NCBI RefSeq assembly: GCF_041262565.1
Contig: NZ_JBGCCJ010000001.1
Span: 1,116,001-1,180,000, forward strand
Direction: 5' to 3'
Source of the DNA: Leifsonia sp. EB41
GTDB lineage: Bacteria; Actinomycetota; Actinomycetes; Actinomycetales; Microbacteriaceae
Length of the DNA stretch: 64,000 nt
Shown piece after piece: positions 34,773-42,318 of this stretch. A program made the translations under genes and the position numbers. How positions within the stretch are numbered: position 1 is the first letter of the stretch; each line of letters opens with the position of its first letter. The notes beneath the pieces were generated by a model that was not told where the DNA came from, made no database searches, and was given only the letters and a program-made list of their open reading frames with translations.

Positions 34773-37376
34773 TTACCGGACTCGCGTGCGTGCTCCCTGA
34801 ACGCGGGCTCGAGCCGTAAGGATGTCGAAGATTTCACGATAAACAGGGATGCCTTCTTCGGCTTCAAAGGTGACCGCTACTGCAAACGGTGTCCGCTCGA
34901 AGGGCAAGTTCGTTCCTTTCATTGAGTTCACCCGAATGAGAAGGTTAGTGTCGTTTTGCACGATCACCGGTCGCGACGCTTCCCAGACTTCGTGCTGGAT
35001 GGTGCCCTTATCGGCCATATTGTTGTAGGCCTGCTCGGAACGGAAGCCGAGAGCGTCGGCGTTATCGAAGTCGAACCAGAGTCGCGAAACCCGATACCTC
35101 CGGTCAGCCGGATTCGTCGGCGTAAACCAGGCGAGCGTGATGATCGCACGGCGAAGGACCTCGGCCGCGTTAAGCGACCGAGGTATCGGTACTTCGATGA
35201 TGCGGGAACCTTCGACGAACATCGTTCCGGAGGCCACTAAGGTTGCACGGTTGGCCGCGCCGACGCCAATACGTGCCGGGCGAAGGGCGCCGTACCCGAG
35301 GACGCGAGCAGCTTTACGTCGCCGCTCGTCTCGTCGAGTGAGGTTCAGCGCCGTCGCTACCTGCTCTTCCCCTTCTCCCCAGTCGGCCGTATTCACCAGG
35401 AGGGCCTTGGTCGCAATCCCTTGGTGCGTTCCCGGCACGAGCGGGGTGCCGTCACCGACCAGGAGTTCGAGGGTGCGGGCTGCTTCATGCCCAACGAGAG
35501 CTGCAGCGAAGGAAGTGCCCCGAAATCTGCGTTCGGCGTCGATTTGTCCCGCAGATCCAACCGAGGCAGCTCGGATACCGGGCAAGTACTGTCCGTCCTT
35601 AATTGCGGTGAACACGAGCTCGTCCTCACGGAGGCTTTGTCTATACAGCGTGCGGCCGCCGGGCGCTAGAAGTTCCGGCTTTAGCCCTCCACGATATCCT
35701 CCGCCGAGCGCACTTGTCGGGCTGGGAAGCGCCGCGCTTTTGACAAGGTCAACGGCCGTGGCCGGAAATTGAGCCACTTCCGCGTCGGTGTGCGACGAAC
35801 CCACCGTGAGTGCGTTCACCGAGTCCGCTGGGGCCAGGATTCTGCGGTGGTGCGCTTGGGCAAGGAGTTTCTCCCGCGCCGCCGCTGTTAACTCGTCTCG
35901 AGTTGGCTCTGTTTCACCTGCTTCCCGGTGGCCAAAATCGAGCCGGCTATCGTGGTTGCCCGCACTGACGATGAAGAGCACTTGGTGGGAGACCGAGTAG
36001 TAGTCGAGAAGCTTGGCCCACGGGCTAATCCTGTGCCCAAACGGTTGTGCGGTGTGTCCGACTGCCATAACGACGACTTTGACGTCAGGACCTGCGGGCT
36101 CAGTGTCGTCAGCGCCAATCAGGAGTTCATCGAGAATCTCCTTCACCGCGTTCACCGTAAGTCGGTTGGGGTCCATCGTCGTCGTCGTTCCGATGGTGTC
36201 GGTAAAAATGGGCCGCAATAGAATGCGGCTATTCAACGGTTCGGGGGCGTCCTCGAGGTCACCCCAGATGACGGCTGAGGCGACGGCTGTCCCGTGGTCG
36301 CGGGCGTTGACCTTGATGTACCCGTTCATGTCCTGAGGATCGTGAAGCTCGAATCGACCTGCCAGCCTTTGGTGACCGAGCAAAGGGACTCCGTCGAGAA
36401 CGGCGACCATCGGCGTCGCCTGTGTGGGCGCTGGAGCGGAAGCGCTTGTGTTATCCGGGAGGATCCCGCTAATGACGTCGTCGGTGCCACCCGCACTTTG
36501 GGGACGCACGAATGCTACCCAATCGTTTCGGACGAACGAGACCGTCCCCCGAATTGTCGCCGTCGCGGTTGCGGCGGGCATCTCGACCAGAATCGCGTGA
36601 TAGGCGATCTCTTCGATCTCAGCGATGTCAAGGACGCGGCATCCGGCGGCTTCGAGTTGTTCGACGACTTCTTGCTGCGCCGCGGCTCTACTCGAGGCGG
36701 TCCGCCGGTACCAGAGTTCGACCTCGCCGCGCACCAGATCGCCATGCTCGATGCTTGGTGACCAGGCTTCAGTCAAACCACCTTCACGAATCCGGTCTTC
36801 TGGACTCCACTGACGAACGTCTTTGAGAGTGTCGAACACCTCTTTCCAGGCTCCGTAGCCCCAGGCGAAAGCCTCGCCGCGTTGGTACCGCTTCCACAAT
36901 CGCATGAGCTCTTGGAGCGCGGCCTGATTCTGGGCGATCACGAAGAGGGTGGGCGATACACGAGTGGCACCGCTGCTGAGGGTGAAACCCTCTGGGAGGT
37001 CTTCAGCGTCTTCATCGAGCGCCGCGAGAAACTCTAACCCAGGGACTCGCTGCGCAGCGTTGCGGAAAGAATCGAGACTCTTCAAAACCTCCAACACGAC
37101 AACCATCTCCGGCTCATGTCCGTCTATGTTGTCCGTGAGAACAAGCCTGTGGCTGTTCATTGCTTCGACCAGCGCTGCAAACTTCGGGTCGAACTTTTCG
37201 CCCTGCGCCGTTCGACCAGGACCGGATATAACCCGTCGGTCCGGTTGTCGACTCGATCTTCCACCACCATCGGCTGAGCCGACAGCTAGGAGCGGAAACA
37301 GGTCCGGTTCTGACGAGAAGGTTGCCACGAAGAATCCCCCAGGAAATGAAGAGTGCTCCAAGTTTCCCGGACGCAA
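34773..37376 (-). CDS. ietS: S8 (subtilisin-like) serine protease, IetS type
   Basis: This 867-aa protein carries the subtilase triad: Asp in VAVLDGVPLL (about 327), His in ARDHGTAVAS (about 359) and Ser in FRGTSFAAALVG (about 620), with the oxyanion Asn in VSAGNHDS (about 473). It has a long N-terminal extension of about 320 residues and no signal peptide, so it should be cytoplasmic. Together with the AAA ATPase encoded 53 bp upstream this is the IetAS pair, known as a plasmid-exclusion/stability system and reported as anti-phage. The protease is presumably the effector. Confidence 0.85.
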   Translation of the reverse strand: MRPGNLEHSSFPGGFFVATFSSEPDLFPLLAVGSADGGGRSSRQPDRRVISGPGRTAQGEKFDPKFAALVEAMNSHRLVLTDNIDGHEPEMVVVLEVLKSLDSFRNAAQRVPGLEFLAALDEDAEDLPEGFTLSSGATRVSPTLFVIAQNQAALQELMRLWKRYQRGEAFAWGYGAWKEVFDTLKDVRQWSPEDRIREGGLTEAWSPSIEHGDLVRGEVELWYRRTASSRAAAQQEVVEQLEAAGCRVLDIAEIEEIAYHAILVEMPAATATATIRGTVSFVRNDWVAFVRPQSAGGTDDVISGILPDNTSASAPAPTQATPMVAVLDGVPLLGHQRLAGRFELHDPQDMNGYIKVNARDHGTAVASAVIWGDLEDAPEPLNSRILLRPIFTDTIGTTTTMDPNRLTVNAVKEILDELLIGADDTEPAGPDVKVVVMAVGHTAQPFGHRISPWAKLLDYYSVSHQVLFIVSAGNHDSRLDFGHREAGETEPTRDELTAAAREKLLAQAHHRRILAPADSVNALTVGSSHTDAEVAQFPATAVDLVKSAALPSPTSALGGGYRGGLKPELLAPGGRTLYRQSLREDELVFTAIKDGQYLPGIRAASVGSAGQIDAERRFRGTSFAAALVGHEAARTLELLVGDGTPLVPGTHQGIATKALLVNTADWGEGEEQVATALNLTRRDERRRKAARVLGYGALRPARIGVGAANRATLVASGTMFVEGSRIIEVPIPRSLNAAEVLRRAIITLAWFTPTNPADRRYRVSRLWFDFDNADALGFRSEQAYNNMADKGTIQHEVWEASRPVIVQNDTNLLIRVNSMKGTNLPFERTPFAVAVTFEAEEGIPVYREIFDILTARARVQGARTRVR

Positions 37377-37429
37377 GCCCGACGTTTGGCAGGCTCCGTC
37401 ACCCCACTACAGGGGGTGATTCGAACTGG

Positions 37430-38353
37430 CTAGCCGACTGGACCGAGCAGTTCCTCCCTCCGCCGATCGAGCACCAAGTTCTCAATGTCGGCGAAGCTCG
37501 CTCCGTTTTCTTCAGCGGCTTCCCTCTCCAGCCGCCCGGGACTCTTGAGTCCAACCCTGGTGGCTACGCGTTTAGCGTATTCGCGCCGGCGATCGGCGTC
37601 TGGGAGCGGAAGCTCAATGACAACCTGGAAACGGCGCCAAGCGGCGCGGTCTAGAAGTTCGGGGTGGTTGGTCGCCGCGACCAGCAGGACGTGAGGCGGA
37701 AGAGCGTCTAGCTGGAGCAAGAGGGTGCTGACGACGCGCTTAACCTCGCCGGTGTCGTGCTCGTCTCCCCTTTCTTTAGCAAGCGTGTCGAACTCATCGA
37801 GAAACAGCACGCATGGTTCGGCCGATACCCGTTGGAACAGCTCGTGCAGTCGTGCCGAAGTCTCTCCGAGGTAGCTGCCGACGACCGACTCGTAAAGGAT
37901 GACTTCATACGGAACAGCTAGCTCCGAAGCAAATGCCTCGGCGAGCGATGTCTTGCCAGTCCCGGGTGCACCGACGAGAAGTACTCGGTGCCGAGGCTCG
38001 ATTCCCGCCGCTCTAAGTACACGCGCGTTCTGTTGTTCCTGGATGACCCGCTTCGCCGCGTGTTCTGCCGCCTGATCGAGTTCGAGGTCCCGCAACCGGC
38101 GCGTCGCCTCCCGCGTGTATGAACCGCGCTGCGCCCATGATGGACGATCGTCCCGTTCGAATCGACGGTTGGTGACTGCAGCGGCGTGCGTGTCGTGTTC
38201 AGCTTCGAGGAGCTGTTGAAGACGCATTGCCGCAGAACGGTGACCGTTCTTGCTCTCTTCGGCGATGAGCGTTTCGATGGCTCGGCCGACTCGCTCAGCA
38301 TTGCCAGAGATCGCGGCCGCTGCAAGGCCCGCGATGCTTTCAGCGCGGACCAA
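37430..38353 (-). CDS. ietA: AAA-family ATPase, IetA type
   Basis: This 307-aa protein has Walker A GAPGTGKTS (about 132), Walker B VLFLDEFD (about 184), sensor 1 VAATNHPEL and an arginine-rich RRFQVV segment, with a helical N-terminal region of about 100 residues. It is the small FtsH/katanin-like ATPase that accompanies S8 proteases in IetAS systems and is thought to sense infection or hold the protease in check. It follows the dGTPase by only 20 bp. A 46-bp stretch of its 3' end is repeated, inverted, at 40092-40137. Confidence 0.85.
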   Translation of the reverse strand: MVRAESIAGLAAAAISGNAERVGRAIETLIAEESKNGHRSAAMRLQQLLEAEHDTHAAAVTNRRFERDDRPSWAQRGSYTREATRRLRDLELDQAAEHAAKRVIQEQQNARVLRAAGIEPRHRVLLVGAPGTGKTSLAEAFASELAVPYEVILYESVVGSYLGETSARLHELFQRVSAEPCVLFLDEFDTLAKERGDEHDTGEVKRVVSTLLLQLDALPPHVLLVAATNHPELLDRAAWRRFQVVIELPLPDADRRREYAKRVATRVGLKSPGRLEREAAEENGASFADIENLVLDRRREELLGPVG

Positions 38354-38373
38354 TCACATCATCTCCCTCATCA

Positions 38374-39645
38374 CTAGTACGCCACCCAAGTGTTGTCGAT
38401 ACTGCCACGGACGCTGCCAACTAAACGTGAGTGCAAGTCGATCGCCTGATCCTCCGTGAGCGTCGCAATGTAATCCGCGACGCACCGTTGCAGTCTGGCC
38501 TCGTCCGAATGATGCTGCTCCTCCCGTTCGGCATAGCGGATCAGGTCCGACAGCCTGGTCGGAAGCCGTTGGCGCGATCTCTCCGTGCTCGCCCATTCGT
38601 AGAGTCGGGTGAACAGGGCGCCGATAATGCTCACCTGTCCTCGCTGAAGGCTGGCAAGCGCGGGGTCGTTCACAACGAATTGCCACGTGAGCTGCTTTAG
38701 CAGGTGCACTTCCCTTTGGTTGTCGACAGGGATGTCTAACCGTCCCGCTGTCGTGACCCGCGTCTCGCTGACGTAATGGTTGATGAACTCGGACGCGAAA
38801 CGGTTCACGTTCTTGCGGTCGGTGACCGTGCCGGCGTATTCGTCTAGTCGCGGGGGAACGTAAAAAAGTAAGCGCTCGAACAGTTGATCGGCACCTTCAA
38901 TCGTCCACTCGTCGTCTGGTTGATCGATGAGCGCCTTGGCGAGAAACTCTCGTCGGTAGACAGGGTCTTGCTTGAGACGTCGGAGGTTGATAAAGCCTGC
39001 ACGGTAGAAGTCTTCAAGATCATGCACGGCATACGTGATGTCGTCGGCCCAATCCATGATGTCCGCTTCGATGCTCTTGTCTGTTGACTTCCCGTAGGGC
39101 GAGCGAATCCTGGCGAACTCTTGGGACTCCGTGAGGTACGCACCCCACTTGTTCTTCCGTCTAGCGTTCTTGTGGTCACTCTTCCACGGATACTTCAGGA
39201 TCGCGTCAAGAGTGCGTGGGCTCAGGTCTAGACCAAAGCCATACCGACGCACGCTGAGTTTGGTCACAATGCGGAATGATTGAGCGTTTCCTTCATAGCC
39301 GTCGGTCGCCGTACAGAGCCGGTTTAGTTCAGTTTCTGCAATGTGACCGAAAGGCGGATGGCCCAAGTCGTGTGCGAGCCCAGCCGCCTCGGCAGCGTCG
39401 ACATCGACGCTACCATCGACGATGGTGGATAGTCCCTCGGCGTTGCGCTCGTCCCAGTTGAGGTATTCCGCAATGCGCCGGCTTAACTGCGCGACCTTTT
39501 GTGTGTGGGTCATCCGGTTGTGAAACAACCGCATCTCACCCACGGCAACGACTTGTGTAACCCCGGCTAAACGACGGTAGGCAGACGAGTACAGTATTCG
39601 GTCAACATCGTGAGCACTTGGTGACCGGTAGTCCACCGCTCTCAA
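38374..39645 (-). CDS. HD-domain dGTP triphosphohydrolase
   Basis: The HD metal-binding pattern is complete: His47 in NRMTHTQKVAQ, His92-Asp93 in GLAHDLGHPPFGH, and the later Asp in DWADDITYAVHDLED, all typical of dGTPases. TTG 39645 is taken as start because it forms a TTGA overlap with the preceding gene; GTG 39636 is also possible, and the longer version from 39711 would overlap that gene. The product is 423 aa. Such enzymes cut dGTP to deoxyguanosine and tripolyphosphate; some dGTPases protect bacteria by starving phages of dNTPs. The location between a small gene and ietAS suggests a defence role. Confidence 0.87.
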   Translation of the reverse strand: MRAVDYRSPSAHDVDRILYSSAYRRLAGVTQVVAVGEMRLFHNRMTHTQKVAQLSRRIAEYLNWDERNAEGLSTIVDGSVDVDAAEAAGLAHDLGHPPFGHIAETELNRLCTATDGYEGNAQSFRIVTKLSVRRYGFGLDLSPRTLDAILKYPWKSDHKNARRKNKWGAYLTESQEFARIRSPYGKSTDKSIEADIMDWADDITYAVHDLEDFYRAGFINLRRLKQDPVYRREFLAKALIDQPDDEWTIEGADQLFERLLFYVPPRLDEYAGTVTDRKNVNRFASEFINHYVSETRVTTAGRLDIPVDNQREVHLLKQLTWQFVVNDPALASLQRGQVSIIGALFTRLYEWASTERSRQRLPTRLSDLIRYAEREEQHHSDEARLQRCVADYIATLTEDQAIDLHSRLVGSVRGSIDNTWVAY

Positions 39646-39884
39646 GCGGTAAGCCTGGCGAGACGGCGGTCGGCGGTAATCTCCGCTCGGCGGGCATCTA
39701 GTAGCCGCCACATTGCTTCTTGGACCGCATCTTCGTCCACTCCGCTATTCACAAACTGCTTGATCAGCTGTCCCGGGGTGACGGGCTCGTCTCCGATAAA
39801 GGTGTACAGACGCTCGCTGAGCGCTTCGACGGCAGTGTCGTAGTCCTCTTGAGCTCGAATACCCTGCGGAGTGACAAGGCTCAT
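39642..39884 (-). CDS. Small protein at the head of the defence operon
   Basis: This 80-aa protein starts with ATG 39884 behind GAGGGGGT and is coupled by overlap (TTGA) to the dGTPase. It is predicted helical, with a possible winged-helix-like stretch VTPGQLIKQFVNSGVDEDAV. It is not recognised. Its fixed overlap suggests it regulates, or is a subunit of, the dGTPase. Confidence 0.65.
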   Translation of the reverse strand: MSLVTPQGIRAQEDYDTAVEALSERLYTFIGDEPVTPGQLIKQFVNSGVDEDAVQEAMWRLLDARRAEITADRRLARLTA

Positions 39885-40092
39885 CTCTCTACCCCCTCGC
39901 GAACCTAGATGGCAAATGACTAACTTCTTCTATCATACGCAGGCGACATTCCACCTCCGGCGAACAGGCGGCGCTTCGTTTCGGGGAATCGAACGGTTTG
40001 TCCAATCGCTCGCCCAAGCCGCAGCCGCGGGATAGTAAGAGACGAAAGCGGCGCGGCCGGCAAGGCTTTGCCTTCACTCGCCGGGACCAACA

Positions 40093-40173
40093 AACGGAGC
40101 GAGCTTCGCCGACATTGAGAACTTGGCGCTCGATCGGCTGCACGACAAGCCGCCAACGACTCGGCAGTCCTGA
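40093..40173 (+). pseudogene. Degenerate 3' fragment of an IetA-like ATPase gene
   Basis: The plus-strand frame reads NGASFADIENLALDRLHDK and stops at 40173. It matches the C-terminus of the AAA ATPase (NGASFADIENLVLDRRRE) encoded on the opposite strand. The DNA at 40092-40137 is the reverse complement of 37463-37508 with one mismatch in 46. The rest of the 728-bp gap (39885-40612) shows no convincing gene, only open frames with poor codon bias. Confidence 0.65.
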
Positions 40174-40612
40174 AATACAGGCGGGTGAAGCGACGGGCGT
40201 GCGCACAAGGATCGAGTCGTCAGCAGCCGAAGCACAAGAGCGACTTGTCCAAGCGGGAATGATGGAGTGGACCTGGAACAAGAAAGGCAGGGATACAAGG
40301 ATAAAGGAAGGCACAAGTCCCAACGGAATCAATCCCGAGACGGAAGGCGAGAGAACATCGAGCGGAAAACGAGAGAGCATGCACGTAGGCACTTAAGTGG
40401 AACCGGCTCCGTCGCGGTGGTTTGGTGCAGACCCTCACTGTGCCAGCGAGGACGCGTTCGGCCCTCGGGGGCTCGATTTGCTTCGGCGCCAGAAAGCCGG
40501 GTCGTTGATAACAGATCACCCGTTCTGGGGCACGCGTCTGAACGCGATCCGTCGGTAGCTTGATACGACGGCGCCACCACTCTGCCCGAGAGCTCGGTCT
40601 GAGCGCTCGCGA

Positions 40613-41236
40613 ATGGGGAATCTGGTGACGGACGCTGTTCTACCGCCCGCCGGCTGGTACGAGGACCCGGACCCGAACCGGGTCGACGGCTCTCACCGTT
40701 GGTGGAACGGGACCACCTGGACAGAGCACGTGCGAACGGCCCCGCAGCCCGCACAACCGGCGGCGGCGTTGTCACCAAGCGGGCAGCAGCAAGTTCCCTC
40801 CGAGGGACCCACGGCTCCGGTGCAGGAAGACGTCCCGTACGTCCCGTTCGCGTCTCGACGCGCAGCGGTCGACGCCGAGTACCCGCGCCGTCAGTCCCCG
40901 ACCGCGCGCAACTCTCAGGCGTTCGTCGGCCGAGGGCTGTCGCTGCTTGCGGTGATTGTCTCGATCGTCACCGTCATCATGCTGGATGTTGCCACGCATA
41001 TCCCCGGCCAAGACTGGAGCGCGTACGTTTCTCTCGCCGGAGTGGTGATCGCGCCTGGGCTGGCCATCGCGGGGATCGTGTTCTCCGCGATTGGTCTCGC
41101 CCGGTACCGCACGCGCGGGAACGGCGGTGTCGCGGCTGCCGGCCTGACGCTCGGGATCCTATTCGTGTTCGCGCCCTTTTGGATCGGGCTCGTTCTCGGG
41201 ATCATAGCGGGGCTCACAGGCCGCATCGCGAGTTGA
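40613..41236 (+). CDS. DUF2510 membrane protein
   Basis: This 207-aa protein has an N-terminal DUF2510 motif (PPAGWYEDPDPN then HRWWNGTTWTEH), a Pro/Gln-rich linker and about three membrane helices in the last 110 residues, the last ones resembling DUF4190 (IAGIVFSAIGLARYRTRGNG). DUF2510 is an actinobacterial module of unknown role often attached to membrane proteins. ATG 40613 is used; GTG 40625 behind GGGGAA is a reasonable alternative. Confidence 0.75.
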   Translation: MGNLVTDAVLPPAGWYEDPDPNRVDGSHRWWNGTTWTEHVRTAPQPAQPAAALSPSGQQQVPSEGPTAPVQEDVPYVPFASRRAAVDAEYPRRQSPTARNSQAFVGRGLSLLAVIVSIVTVIMLDVATHIPGQDWSAYVSLAGVVIAPGLAIAGIVFSAIGLARYRTRGNGGVAAAGLTLGILFVFAPFWIGLVLGIIAGLTGRIAS

Positions 41237-41281
41237 GCTTCCAGTCGCCTGCCTCTGTGTAGCCTCGCCGGGGCCGACCGA

Positions 41282-41313
41282 CGATTGGGCGGCCGCGTGC
41301 GCCCGCCCAATCG
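41282..41313. terminator. 10-bp stem-loop after the DUF2510 gene
   Basis: CGATTGGGCG (41282-41291) pairs perfectly with CGCCCAATCG (41304-41313) across a 12-base loop, 46 bp after the DUF2510 stop. It is a likely factor-independent or pausing terminator for that gene; there is no U tract. Confidence 0.5.
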
Positions 41314-41530
41314 CGGACGCCGCATGCCGCGCAGCGTTGTTGGGATTTGAGGGCCTTTCCGTCGCCCGATCGTAGCTCCCTCCCGGCGCTCCGTGCCGGG
41401 CTTTCGCGGCGTATCCTCCTCCGCTGCGCTCCCCCGGTACTCCACGGTCCCAGCACTCCACACCTCCCACTCGCTCTCAATCACCCGCCGGAAAGGCACT
41501 CAAAAACGATCGACCTTGGGAGTGGGTGGG

Positions 41531-41818
41531 ATGTGGGTATTCATCATCGACACCAGCAACATGGCGCCGGAACTGCAGGGCGGACTCATCGGCGTAGAAG
41601 GATCCTCCACCCCGGGCGCAGCTGAGAAGCAGGAGTGCGTGGAGACTGTCAGCCGCTACGTGGTGGACGGGTGGGCGATCGCGGCCGATCCGCACACGCC
41701 GATCGGATGGCTTGCCGCCCTCACCGCGGAGACGGCTTGTGTGCCGTTCGTCAACATCACCCGGATCGCTCACGACGAGCACCGGCCGCAGTCCGCTCCC
41801 GCAAGCGTCGGTGGTTAG
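41531..41818 (+). CDS. Possible small hypothetical protein
   Basis: ATG 41531 follows GGGAGTGGGTGGG and opens a 95-codon frame (MWVFIIDTSNMAPELQGG) with moderately GC-rich third positions. No domain is recognised. A longer in-frame start at 41393 has no ribosome site. It may be a genuine cargo gene upstream of the relaxase or a chance frame. Confidence 0.35.
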   Translation: MWVFIIDTSNMAPELQGGLIGVEGSSTPGAAEKQECVETVSRYVVDGWAIAADPHTPIGWLAALTAETACVPFVNITRIAHDEHRPQSAPASVGG

Positions 41819-42318
41819 TCGCACGATGGCCCCAGCGGTCCCCAACAGGGCTCGAATCGAAGCTCCGTCCATGCGAAGTTTTAGCGGGTTTCGGACATTT
41901 GTGGGGTAAGCGCGTCAAAACCGACTGCGAAACACAACGTGTAGGTATGAGGACATTCGAATCGGACACGACAGCACGGCGCGGCTCTCTGACAGCCGCG
42001 CCGGTCCTCCGTGGCGTGGGCCGCCGCCGCTCTGAGACGGACGGATTTGAAGTCAATGTGCGCTCGGTAATCGTCGCTGGCTGCAAATTCACAGGTGAGG
42101 TCGATTCCCGCGCCCAAAAGGCCGGAAACACAGGCCAGATCTGGCCGGTCACCGCCGTGCGGGGAGCTGGCGAGATTCGGAAGGAGAACGGGTGCGCGCC
42201 AAATGCGCGCGAAAACGTCCGCCGAACCGGAACTTGTAAGTAGAGGGAGTTTTTCTCGAAAGGACAAGTCTGTCCAGTTCGGGAAGCTCGAGATCAGGTG
42301 TGTGGGAGGTGAGTGCAG
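41819..42318. other. Non-coding region before the relaxase, oriT candidate
   Basis: No convincing gene is seen in these 500 bases. The notable element is the perfect 14-bp palindrome GGCCAGATCTGGCC at 42133-42146, with CCGG steps on both sides. Relaxase genes are often preceded by their origin of transfer, which usually holds inverted repeats. This is the best candidate location in the island, but no nick-site consensus can be recognised. Confidence 0.35.
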
